From a virus, in the IMG/VR virus record IMGVR_UViG_3300050014_000046, positions 1-24,144 of that record: a DNA stretch of 24,144 nt; one strand, given 5' to 3'. A program made the translations under genes and the position numbers. Below are positions 16,912 through 22,874 of this stretch, one piece after another; within the stretch, counting starts at the first letter, position 1, and the number at the start of each line of letters is the position of its first letter. The notes under the pieces were generated by a model. That model was not told where the DNA came from. It did not search any database and saw only the letters and a program-made list of their open reading frames with translations.

Positions 16912-18372
16912 ATGAGCTTTGGAACTGTTATTTTTACGAATAGAGGTCGGGCATTACAGGTAAAAGCACAGATCGGGACCGCACTTATCTTTACTCGGAT
17001 CGGCGTTGGTGATGGAGCCTTGGGCGGCCAGGCAATTGAAGATTTAAATGCCTTAGTCCATGAAGTAAAGTCGTTGACCTTAAATAAATTTAAGACACTG
17101 ACCGGGGGCAAGGCGGTCGTTGGTGGCGTGTTGTCAAATCAAGCAATTGTGACCGGCTTCTATTGGCGTGAACTCGGGTTATTCGCCACTGATCCAGATC
17201 TGGGCGAAATACTTTACTGTTATGGTAATGCTGGAGCTCTTGCCGAGTATATACCGGCTCCTGGTGGAGCTGAAATACTGGAAAAGCAAGTGGATGTTGT
17301 TACGCTGGTTGGCAATGCATCGAGTGTTAGTGCGACTATAGACCAATCTCTGGTTTATGAAACTCCAGCTGGTGCTCAGGCTAAGGCTGATGCAGCTATA
17401 CCCAAAAGTTTGGCAACCGCAGTGAGTCAATTTTTGGTATCTTCAGCGGTGGGTGTTTGGGCAATAAAAACGATAGCAGAAGTAAAAACTTTGCTTGGAT
17501 TGGGAAGTGCAGCATATACAGCCAGCACAGCTTACGCAACTGCAGCGCAAGGAACTAAGGCAGATGCAGCGTTACAGAACGCTGCCGCCTTTGCCACTGC
17601 GGCACAAGGAACACTTGCGACTAATGCTGCTCCTGCAAGTGATCTTGCTGCGCATAAGGCTGATTATGCGTCTAAATTCTACGACAATGCAGGCGCACAT
17701 AATGGTATTTATAGGGGCAAATATTTAGGCAGTACACCAACAACAGAACAGTATAACGCTATAAGTAGTGGAATATTTACAGATTTATACATTGGCGATT
17801 ATTGGACTATTGGTGGTATAAATTATCGCATAGCGGGGTTTAATTACTTTTATAATGTTGGTGATACCGCCTTAACATTTAACCATGCCATTGTAGTACC
17901 AGACACTCAACTATATCTTGCTACAATGAATGCAACAAATATCACTGATGGCGGATATGTTGGGTCAGTAATGCGAACAGCAAATCTCGCAGCTGCAATA
18001 ACAACGATTAAATCAGCGTTTAGTGGTCACGTGGTTAATCACAGACAACTTTTGACAAACGCAGGAACCTCTGGTAAGGCTAGTGGTTTTGCTTGGTATG
18101 GTTGCGAAGTTGAATTAATGAATGAAGTTATGGTTTATGGTTCAGTAGCTTGGGGCGAAGCTACATACAATAGTGGTTTTAATGTAGGCTCAAGTAATGG
18201 ACAATTGCCATTATTTTTATTGAGGCACGATTTAATTCATAATAGACAGGATTGGTGGTTAAGAGATATAGTATCCGCCACGTACTTCGCTGGTGTGACC
18301 GGCAGCGGCTATGCGGACCGTTACTCCGCATCTAGCTCTATTGGCGTTCGTCCCGCTTTCACCATATCTTAA
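16912..18372 (+). CDS. Tail-collar fibre protein, DGR target with C-type-lectin-like variable tip
   Basis: A 486-aa receptor-binding fibre. Residues 1-about 150 form the DUF3751-like tail-collar attachment domain (VIFTNRGRALQVKAQIG, then FTRIGVGDGAL and GFYWRELGLFATDPDLGEIL). Residues about 150-260 are a low-complexity Ala/Thr shaft with repeated ATAAQGT units. Residues about 260-486 look like a C-type-lectin/formylglycine-enzyme-type ligand-binding domain, with YIGDYWTIGGINYRIAGFN and WWLRDIVSATYFAG. The last 30 codons before the final TISstop are the DGR variable repeat (residues 454-483). The codon use of the distal half is more AT-rich than the head genes. It follows the gpI gene by 2 nt. 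This is the adhesin that the DGR diversifies. Confidence 0.93.
   Translation: MSFGTVIFTNRGRALQVKAQIGTALIFTRIGVGDGALGGQAIEDLNALVHEVKSLTLNKFKTLTGGKAVVGGVLSNQAIVTGFYWRELGLFATDPDLGEILYCYGNAGALAEYIPAPGGAEILEKQVDVVTLVGNASSVSATIDQSLVYETPAGAQAKADAAIPKSLATAVSQFLVSSAVGVWAIKTIAEVKTLLGLGSAAYTASTAYATAAQGTKADAALQNAAAFATAAQGTLATNAAPASDLAAHKADYASKFYDNAGAHNGIYRGKYLGSTPTTEQYNAISSGIFTDLYIGDYWTIGGINYRIAGFNYFYNVGDTALTFNHAIVVPDTQLYLATMNATNITDGGYVGSVMRTANLAAAITTIKSAFSGHVVNHRQLLTNAGTSGKASGFAWYGCEVELMNEVMVYGSVAWGEATYNSGFNVGSSNGQLPLFLLRHDLIHNRQDWWLRDIVSATYFAGVTGSGYADRYSASSSIGVRPAFTIS
18271..18360 (+). repeat. DGR variable repeat (VR)
   Basis: The 90-bp region pairs without gaps with the TR at 18939-19028. It differs at 17 positions, all where TR has A (17 of 28 adenines, none of 62 other bases). 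In frame, all 12 Asn codons of TR and one Asp are replaced: N to Y, G, T, G, S, Y, D, R, Y, S, S, I in order, and D to A. The frame is the fibre gene. The invariant parts (VSAT at the start and GVRP near the end) fit a lectin-fold scaffold with exposed variable positions. Homology ends exactly at 18360, where VR and TR diverge at non-A bases. Confidence 0.98.
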
Positions 18373-18374
18373 AT

Positions 18375-18395
18375 CCGCACCCCTTGTGGGTGCGG
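18375..18395 (+). promoter_or_regulatory. Hairpin downstream of VR (DGR homing cis element)
   Basis: ccgcaccc / gggtgcgg form a perfect 8-bp stem with a 5-nt loop (cttgt), 14 nt past the end of VR and just after the fibre stop. DGR targets carry such a hairpin/cruciform after VR (8-bp stem in phage BPP-1) to promote homing. No copy follows TR. A terminator is unlikely because no T tract follows; the next bases are the ribosome binding site of the accessory gene. Confidence 0.85.
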
Positions 18396-18410
18396 TAGGA
18401 GGAAATATTA

Positions 18411-19046
18411 ATGTCGGTGTTAAAAAGAAAAAGGAAAGAATCGCAGTTTGAAGTATTCCATCATTTTTACAAAGTAAGAAAAGATATGACTGATTTGCTG
18501 TTACGAGACTTTGGGTATAGTACCAAAAAGTCTGAACAATGCCTAGAAAAGATATTTGGTGGACGTTCTTATGATGAATTAAAGGATAGTGAAAAACAAC
18601 ACTACAATACTAGAAAAAATAAAACTGAAGCATTTGAAGAATGGTTCATAATAGACCAAAGACAAGTTGTAATGGATTGTCTAAGAAGTATTCAAGAAAA
18701 CGTATTTATCGCAAATAGCATATATCCGTTATACCTAGAGGAACTTGTTGAGAGACGAATACATCAAGATAGGGCAATCGGACAATGCTATAGACTTTTA
18801 CAAGAACTTCAATATGCGATAGAAACTTTGCCTGTTGACATTAATGTTTATCTCCGATTTGCAGAAGGAATAGAAAAAGAAATAAATCTTATAAAAGGTT
18901 GGAGAAAATCAGACAATAAATTTAAAGGGGCATTCTCTGTATCCGCCACGAACTTCGCTAATGTGAACAACAACGGCAATGCGAACAATAACAACGCATC
19001 TAACTCTAATGGCGTTCGTCCCGATTTCGATACTGCAATTAAATAG
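18411..19046 (+). CDS. DGR accessory protein containing the template repeat
   Basis: A 211-aa protein. Residues 1-176 are helical and charged, with MSVLKRKRKESQFEVFHHFY at the N terminus and QCYRLLQELQYAIETLPVDI followed by LIKGWRKSDNK near 130-170. This resembles the non-BPP-type accessory (four-helix, Avd-equivalent) proteins of Firmicutes DGRs. Such proteins bind the RT and RNA in other DGRs. Residues 177-206 are encoded by the TR itself, giving an Asn-rich tail (NNNGNANNNNASNSN). The start follows AGGAGG (18397-18402), right after the hairpin. It is not a typical 120-aa Avd, so the family call comes from pattern and context. The region is AT-rich relative to the structural genes. Confidence 0.82.
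   Translation: MSVLKRKRKESQFEVFHHFYKVRKDMTDLLLRDFGYSTKKSEQCLEKIFGGRSYDELKDSEKQHYNTRKNKTEAFEEWFIIDQRQVVMDCLRSIQENVFIANSIYPLYLEELVERRIHQDRAIGQCYRLLQELQYAIETLPVDINVYLRFAEGIEKEINLIKGWRKSDNKFKGAFSVSATNFANVNNNGNANNNNASNSNGVRPDFDTAIK
18939..19028 (+). repeat. DGR template repeat (TR)
   Basis: The 90-bp donor of the VR, in the same orientation 668 bp downstream. It has 28 adenines, 24 of them in 12 AAC/AAT codons, the usual design that avoids stops when A is mutated to any base. It is in frame inside the accessory gene and ends 18 nt before that gene's last codon base. The 3' flank (gatactgcaa) differs from that of VR (accatatctt), as expected for the TR/VR boundary. Confidence 0.98.
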
Positions 19047-19072
19047 GCATTTGACCGTTTTGCAGAAAAGAA

Positions 19073-19091
19073 AGGAGAGGGTGTCCTTCCT
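19073..19091 (+). promoter_or_regulatory. Hairpin covering the ribosome binding site of the RT gene
   Basis: aggagagg (19073-19080) can pair with ccttcct (19085-19091) through a gtgt loop with one bulged G, giving 7 base pairs. The pairing hides the only Shine-Dalgarno in front of the RT and suggests low or conditional translation. The pairing is visible; the effect is inferred. Confidence 0.5.
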
Positions 19092-19092
19092 C

Positions 19093-20280
19093 ATGGTAAA
19101 TACTAAACACGACACTGCTTCTTACGAGAACTGTAGTTATAAGCGTGAAATATTTAATTCTAACAATTTATATGATTCATTTATTAAAGCAAAGCGTGGT
19201 AGTGATTGGAAGCCACAGGTACAAAAATACGAGATGAGTTTTTTAAGTGAATTGGCAAAATTACAAAAAGAACTCGAAGAAAAAACATTTAAACTTCTTC
19301 CATCTTCTGAGTTTATATTAAACGAAAGGGGTAAAACAAGATTAATATCTGGTGAGCAAATCCACGATAGAATAGCAAAAGGGTGTTTAAGTGATGGAGA
19401 GTTACTCCCTTCTATTAGAAAGTATTTAGCATATGATAATGGAGCAAGTTTAAAAGGAAAAGGTATAGATTTTACACGTAAAAGATTTGATGTACATTTA
19501 AGAAAATACTATCAACAAAATCAAAGTAATGACGGCTATATTTTATTAATTGATTTTACTAAGTATTTTGATAATATTCGGCACGAAGACTTTATTAACA
19601 TTTTTAAAAAGATTGGTATTGATAAAAATGCGTTATGGTTACTTAAAAAAACTGTTGAGAAATCAAGGGTTGACGTGTCTTATATGACCGATAATGAATA
19701 TTTAGTATGCATGGATACAGTATTTAACTCACTTGAGTACCAACAAATAAATAAAAATACACTTATGGGTGAAAAGTTTATGGGCAAGCATTTAAATATA
19801 GGCGACCAAGTTGCTCAAGTAGCTGGAATTACTTATCCCATGTCAATAGATAACTATATAAAAATAGTTAAAGGTGTTAAATTTTATGGAAGGTACATGG
19901 ATGATAGTTATATAATTCATAATGATAGAGAATATTTAAAAGAATTACTAAGCGAAATAATTGACGTCGCTAAAGATATTGGAATCACTATAAATGCAAA
20001 CAAAACTCACATTTACAAACTGTCTAGTTATTGGAAATATTTACAAATTCAATATTCTCTTACTGATACTGGCAGAATAATTAAAAAAATAAATCCAAAA
20101 AGGCTTACAACTATGCGTAGGAAACTAAAGAAGTTGGCATCAGTTTTACCTAAAAAAGACTTTGAAAATTTATATAATTCATGGTTTAACAATCATTATA
20201 AAATTATGAGTAAACAACAAAGACAAAATATAAACAACTTATATGATAAGTTAAAGGAGGAATATTATGTACAAGATTAA
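19093..20280 (+). CDS. DGR reverse transcriptase
   Basis: A 395-aa RT. The palm has a catalytic Asp in ILLIDFTKYFD (D154) and a YMDD box in FYGRYMDDSYIIH (D270, D271). The motif-4 box reads IGDQVAQ (G237-Q242), where DGR RTs typically have GxxxSQ; the Ser is Ala here. Downstream motifs are GITINANKTHI and WKYLQIQYSL. Length and lack of extra domains (no maturase or endonuclease) fit DGR RTs rather than group II introns. The reading frame is open further upstream from 18979, but that part overlaps the TR gene in another frame. ATG 19093 is chosen; GTG 19081 is an alternative. Strongly AT-rich. Confidence 0.93.
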   Translation: MVNTKHDTASYENCSYKREIFNSNNLYDSFIKAKRGSDWKPQVQKYEMSFLSELAKLQKELEEKTFKLLPSSEFILNERGKTRLISGEQIHDRIAKGCLSDGELLPSIRKYLAYDNGASLKGKGIDFTRKRFDVHLRKYYQQNQSNDGYILLIDFTKYFDNIRHEDFINIFKKIGIDKNALWLLKKTVEKSRVDVSYMTDNEYLVCMDTVFNSLEYQQINKNTLMGEKFMGKHLNIGDQVAQVAGITYPMSIDNYIKIVKGVKFYGRYMDDSYIIHNDREYLKELLSEIIDVAKDIGITINANKTHIYKLSSYWKYLQIQYSLTDTGRIIKKINPKRLTTMRRKLKKLASVLPKKDFENLYNSWFNNHYKIMSKQQRQNINNLYDKLKEEYYVQD

Positions 20281-20575
20281 ATTATCAAATGGTACTGAAT
20301 TAAGCAACCTTGAATTAAATGGAAATAATTATATTTCAAAAGTAATTATAGAAGATTCTATTTTTGAAAATAATTTAACTGTCGTTACCATTTATGACAC
20401 TGATGCTGAAACTGAAACTAATTGTCTAGACATGAAATTAGTGCAAAACATAATTGTAGATGGGAGTTCATGGTTTATTTTAACTAAAAAGACATTAGAA
20501 GAAAAAAGAACTGAATCAGTTGATAAAGATATTGATGATATTATAGATATTATGGCCACAATGTTGGGGGTGTAA
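20267..20575 (+). CDS. Hypothetical phage protein downstream of RT
   Basis: A 102-aa protein, beta-rich at the start (YKIKLSNGTELSNLELNGNN) and acidic-helical at the end (SVDKDIDDIIDIMATMLG). AAAGGAGG (20253-20260) lies 7 nt before the start, and the first 14 nt overlap the end of the RT gene. Similar small proteins are common after tail fibre genes in Firmicutes phages. Tail-tip or fibre chaperone roles are possible but unproven. Same AT-rich composition as the DGR. Confidence 0.6.
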   Translation: MYKIKLSNGTELSNLELNGNNYISKVIIEDSIFENNLTVVTIYDTDAETETNCLDMKLVQNIIVDGSSWFILTKKTLEEKRTESVDKDIDDIIDIMATMLGV

Positions 20576-20576
20576 A

Positions 20577-20726
20577 ATGAAAGTTGATGAATTAAAAGCA
20601 AAACTAATTGCTAAAAAAGACAAAGAAGATGCAATCAAGGACAAGTACATTGGAAAAAACAAGGTTGAGAAATTAACCGACAAAAAACGAATTGACAGGA
20701 TAGAGGAATTGCTTAATATTGAGTAA
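20577..20726 (+). CDS. Small lysine-rich hypothetical protein
   Basis: A 49-aa protein (MKVDELKAKLIAKKDKEDAI at the N terminus, RIDRIEELLNIE at the end). It is almost wholly helical and about one-quarter lysine. It starts 1 nt after the previous stop, with GGGGG of the preceding codons as a possible ribosome site. Tight coupling and coding character support a real gene. Function unknown. Confidence 0.6.
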   Translation: MKVDELKAKLIAKKDKEDAIKDKYIGKNKVEKLTDKKRIDRIEELLNIE

Positions 20727-20798
20727 TTAGTGTTGCCTGAGTTCGGGCACAGGTAGAGGCATTGTTGCCTAAATAGAAGTATTGGGGGAAGCATCGGC

Positions 20799-20963
20799 AT
20801 GAATGAAAGTAGTATTTGCACAGAGCTGATTGCCCTACTGGAGATGGAGAGTGAGACGATCGATAAGCAAAATAAAATTATCGCCAAACTCGCGAATGAG
20901 AATTTTGAGCAGGAGAATTTTATCGCAGTATTGATGAGAGAACCTGTTTCGCTGTCTGAATAG
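20799..20963 (+). CDS. Small acidic helical phage protein
   Basis: A 54-aa protein (MNESSICTELIALLEMESET at the start, ENFIAVLMREPVSLSE at the end) with heptad-like hydrophobic spacing that suggests a coiled coil. GGGGGAAG (20784-20791) gives a good ribosome site 7-8 nt before the ATG. Size and position after the tail fibre block recall other uncharacterised late phage proteins. Function unknown. Confidence 0.55.
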   Translation: MNESSICTELIALLEMESETIDKQNKIIAKLANENFEQENFIAVLMREPVSLSE

Positions 20964-20993
20964 CGATAGTTGAAGCGTCTTTGATGAACAGTT

Positions 20994-21011
20994 GACTAAT
21001 TATGCGCAGCA
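20994..21011 (+). repeat. 18-bp direct repeat, copy 1
   Basis: gactaattatgcgcagca occurs here and again at 21428-21445, exact over 18 bp. The two copies bracket a terminator and the 119-aa gene. Confidence 0.9.
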
Positions 21012-21015
21012 AGTA

Positions 21016-21040
21016 AACGCCCAAGAGGGGCGTTATTTTT
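21016..21040 (+). terminator. Rho-independent terminator
   Basis: aacgccc / gggcgtt form a 7-bp stem with loop aagag, followed by attttt. It ends transcription of the fibre/DGR/small-gene block ahead of the 21074 gene, or works as an antitermination-controlled pause in the late operon. Confidence 0.8.
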
Positions 21041-21073
21041 ATGGCAAGGTAAAAAGGAAATGGAGGAATCTTT

Positions 21074-21433
21074 ATGAGCCTAACTACAGACCCCCAACAT
21101 CCTGGTTTAAAACGGGGAGTTGATGAAAGCCCACGCGAACAAAATAAGGCTTATTTAGTTTTGTCAGATGAGGAACGGGCAAAAGGCTTTGTGAAACCTT
21201 ACCGTGAATCTTATAAGCATTTAGAATGCGGCGCCACAACCAGTATGAATAGGGTAATAGCTGAGACATATGCACGGGACCCCTATTTCTACGGTGCAAC
21301 ATACTGCGTCCATTGTCAGAAGCATAGACCGCTTTCGGAGTACGTCTGGGAGCCGGATGGCGAAACTATGGACCCACACAAGTGGCCAGAGGAGGAGCAT
21401 CAGCGCATCGCTACATTGAGGGCGAAGGACTAA
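21074..21433 (+). CDS. Hypothetical phage protein with a CxxC zinc-like motif
   Basis: A 119-aa cytoplasmic protein. It has a lone C52 and a CVHC pair (C78, C81) followed by a KHRP loop, which could bind zinc. The N-terminal part is hydrophilic (DPQHPGLKRGVDESPREQNK). TGGAGG (21061-21066) precedes the ATG. It stands alone behind a terminator and is bracketed by an 18-bp repeat, so it looks like a moron inserted into the late region. No function is recognised. Confidence 0.7.
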   Translation: MSLTTDPQHPGLKRGVDESPREQNKAYLVLSDEERAKGFVKPYRESYKHLECGATTSMNRVIAETYARDPYFYGATYCVHCQKHRPLSEYVWEPDGETMDPHKWPEEEHQRIATLRAKD

Positions 21434-21445
21434 TTATGCGCAGCA
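21428..21445 (+). repeat. 18-bp direct repeat, copy 2
   Basis: The second exact copy of gactaattatgcgcagca. It includes the stop codon of the 21074 gene (gac taa). Distance between copies is 434 bp. Confidence 0.9.
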
Positions 21446-21521
21446 GGGTTATATCATCTTTTGAAATAGCATAATAGATAAAATGAAAGTGTTCTTGAAT
21501 GGCGGTGGTAGGATGAATTTC

Positions 21522-21845
21522 ATGGATTTACCAGTGAGCGGGGAAATATCAGCATATTCGTATATGGTGGAACGCGGGAAACCTGCGGCAATGTTACCTG
21601 TTCATGAGCGTGATGCTGAGAATGCTATAAGATTTATTAAAGAAACCTTCGGCCTAAATACCTATTTGGAAGATCTGGCAGAAGGTTGGAAAACTCTCTG
21701 GATTTATAAATATGAGCACGTTTTAAGCATAATTAGGATATTGCCACAGGCTCCGGAAACCATTTTAGATCATTGGATTTTAGGAAAACTATTTGGGTAT
21801 GAAGAAGCAGCTATACATGACTTCATATCCTCTAAATCTTCCTAA
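21522..21845 (+). CDS. Hypothetical phage protein
   Basis: A 107-aa protein from ATG 21522. Frame-open ATGs at 21483 and 21513 lack a ribosome site, whereas GGTAGG (21507-21512) sits 9 nt before 21522. It contains a helical C-terminal half (ETILDHWILGKLFGYEEAAI) and a central LEDLAEGWKTLWIYKYEHVL segment. No domain is recognised. It converges with the minus-strand zinc-ribbon gene and overlaps it by 14 nt. Confidence 0.7.
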   Translation: MDLPVSGEISAYSYMVERGKPAAMLPVHERDAENAIRFIKETFGLNTYLEDLAEGWKTLWIYKYEHVLSIIRILPQAPETILDHWILGKLFGYEEAAIHDFISSKSS

Positions 21846-21969
21846 AATCGGTTTTACTACAGTTGGGGCAAGGTGGAAGTGTATCAGTGCTATCATCTAG
21901 TCTTACAATTTGGCCGCAATTAGTGCATTGATAGCTTCCTTTCCCGGGCTTTTCTCCAGTAGTTGGCAT
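21832..21969 (-). CDS. Small zinc-ribbon protein (hidden minus-strand gene)
   Basis: A 45-aa protein (MPTTGEKPGKGSYQCTNCGQ at the start, PPCPNCSKTDFRKI at the end). It has two CxxC knuckles (C15/C18 and C34/C37), the layout of short zinc-ribbon proteins with a GEKPGKG lead-in. A perfect AAAGGAGGTGA lies 6-7 nt upstream on the minus strand. It is the only clear minus-strand gene between head and lysis genes, so it should have its own promoter and is probably a moron expressed in the lysogen. A DNA or RNA contact role is a guess. Confidence 0.85.
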   Translation of the reverse strand: MPTTGEKPGKGSYQCTNCGQIVRLDDSTDTLPPCPNCSKTDFRKI

Positions 21970-22050
21970 ATATTGTCACCTCCTTTCAATTAGTTAATAG
22001 GCTTACAAAGTGTAGACTTCGACAGCAGACAGGAAAAACCTGTAAAACAA

Positions 22051-22081
22051 ATGACAAATTCTAACAGGCCGCTCTTATAAA
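22051..22081 (+). promoter_or_regulatory. Weak candidate promoter before the lysis genes
   Basis: atgaca (22051-22056) and tataaa (22076-22081) are spaced 19 bp apart in an otherwise gene-free stretch (21970-22160). The -35 is imperfect and the spacing long. The stretch also has a small inverted repeat acagg/cctgt (22029-22043). Confidence 0.25.
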
Positions 22082-22119
22082 TTACCAAGCGATTGGGATT
22101 TTGAGAGCGGGTACACGGG

Positions 22120-22143
22120 CCGCCAGAGTAGGCGGTATTTTTT
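22120..22143 (+). terminator. Terminator-like hairpin before the lysis genes
   Basis: ccgcc / ggcgg (5-bp stem, loop agagta) followed by tatttttt. It lies between the moron region and the lysis cassette, so late antitermination or a promoter must act across or below it. Confidence 0.65.
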
Positions 22144-22160
22144 ATGGGGAGGTGGTTATA

Positions 22161-22520
22161 TTGAATGAAACCCAGGAAGAAATAACTGCCAAAATTGTAG
22201 CGCAAGCGGCTACAGCTACAGCACTAGCGGTATCACAGGCAGCGCAGGCGGCGGCAATGGTGATCGCCAAAGAGAATAACACGGCTTTAACTGCAATCGC
22301 TGTGCTGCAGACGGAAATGACTGTCCTTAAAAACCAACAGACATCCTTTGAACTGGAAATTAACCGCAAAATGGACAACTTGAGCCCTAAATTTGACAAA
22401 ATATTTAACAAGCTCGATGAAGTAACGCAAGGCAGGCCAACCTGGGCAGTAGCTGGCATAATGGGTGCTTTGTTTAGTTTGTGCGTGGGATTAATTGTTT
22501 TTGTTATGTCAAGTATGTAA
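22161..22520 (+). CDS. XhlA-like phage membrane protein
   Basis: A 119-aa protein from TTG 22161, with GGGAGGTGG at 22147-22155. Residues 1-85 are a long Ala-rich then charged coiled coil (TALAVSQAAQAAAMVIAKEN, then INRKMDNLSPKFDKIFNKLD). A single TM segment (WAVAGIMGALFSLCVGLIVF) is followed by a short tail. This is the XhlA/haemolysin-type layout found next to amidase and holin in Bacillus-type prophages. The frame is open upstream to 22101, but that part lies inside the hairpin. Confidence 0.78.
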   Translation: MNETQEEITAKIVAQAATATALAVSQAAQAAAMVIAKENNTALTAIAVLQTEMTVLKNQQTSFELEINRKMDNLSPKFDKIFNKLDEVTQGRPTWAVAGIMGALFSLCVGLIVFVMSSM

Positions 22521-22533
22521 AGGGGTGTAGGCA

Positions 22534-22860
22534 GTGAAAAGCTTTTTTAATTCTCCTTACAATTTCAGTTTCAAGGATCTGATAGCAGCGGTGTTCATCG
22601 GGTCCTTTCTTTATTTCTGTTGGAAGGCCTCAGACAACAGCCAGGCACTGGAATTGGTGCAATCTCTCGTTTCACTTGTCGGCATCATCCTGGGCGGATA
22701 CTTTGTACAGGAGGGCGCGGCAATGTACTTTCAGCGGAGCCAAAACACCGACACTACTCAACGTCAGCAGTATTCTAGTACAAAAGTGACTTCGACCATA
22801 AACACTTCCCCCACTCCGGATCCGGCGCAGGCAGAGCAAGGGGAAGCAGGACCGCTATGA
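22534..22860 (+). CDS. Two-TM small phage membrane protein
   Basis: A 108-aa protein with GTG start 22534. It has two predicted TM segments (DLIAAVFIGSFLYFCW and LVQSLVSLVGIILGGYFV) and a hydrophilic tail rich in Thr/Ser/Gln. The position between an XhlA-like gene and the amidase suggests a lysis accessory or holin-like role. No decisive motif is present. It overlaps the next open frame by 4 nt. Confidence 0.62.
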   Translation: MKSFFNSPYNFSFKDLIAAVFIGSFLYFCWKASDNSQALELVQSLVSLVGIILGGYFVQEGAAMYFQRSQNTDTTQRQQYSSTKVTSTINTSPTPDPAQAEQGEAGPL

Positions 22861-22874
22861 GAAAGGAGAAATTT

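Larger units (their letters stand above)
18939..19092 (+). ncRNA. Probable DGR TR-RNA (template transcript, boundaries uncertain)
   Basis: DGRs reverse transcribe an RNA that spans TR and a downstream spacer. Here only 64 nt separate TR from the RT start, so the functional spacer probably runs into the RT coding region. Ends cannot be fixed from sequence alone. Confidence 0.4.

Noticed and set aside
18375-18395. Post-VR hairpin as a rho-independent terminator
   Set aside because: No T tract follows, and the accessory and RT genes directly downstream must be expressed; the DGR homing role fits better.
18979-19092. Upstream extension of the RT frame to an ATG at 18979
   Set aside because: It overlaps TR and the accessory gene in a different frame, has no ribosome site, and its residues do not resemble RT N-termini; 19093 (or GTG 19081) is better.
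19093-20280. RT as a group II intron maturase or retron RT
   Set aside because: No maturase/endonuclease domain, no intron or msr/msd structure, and a clear A-specific TR/VR pair is adjacent.
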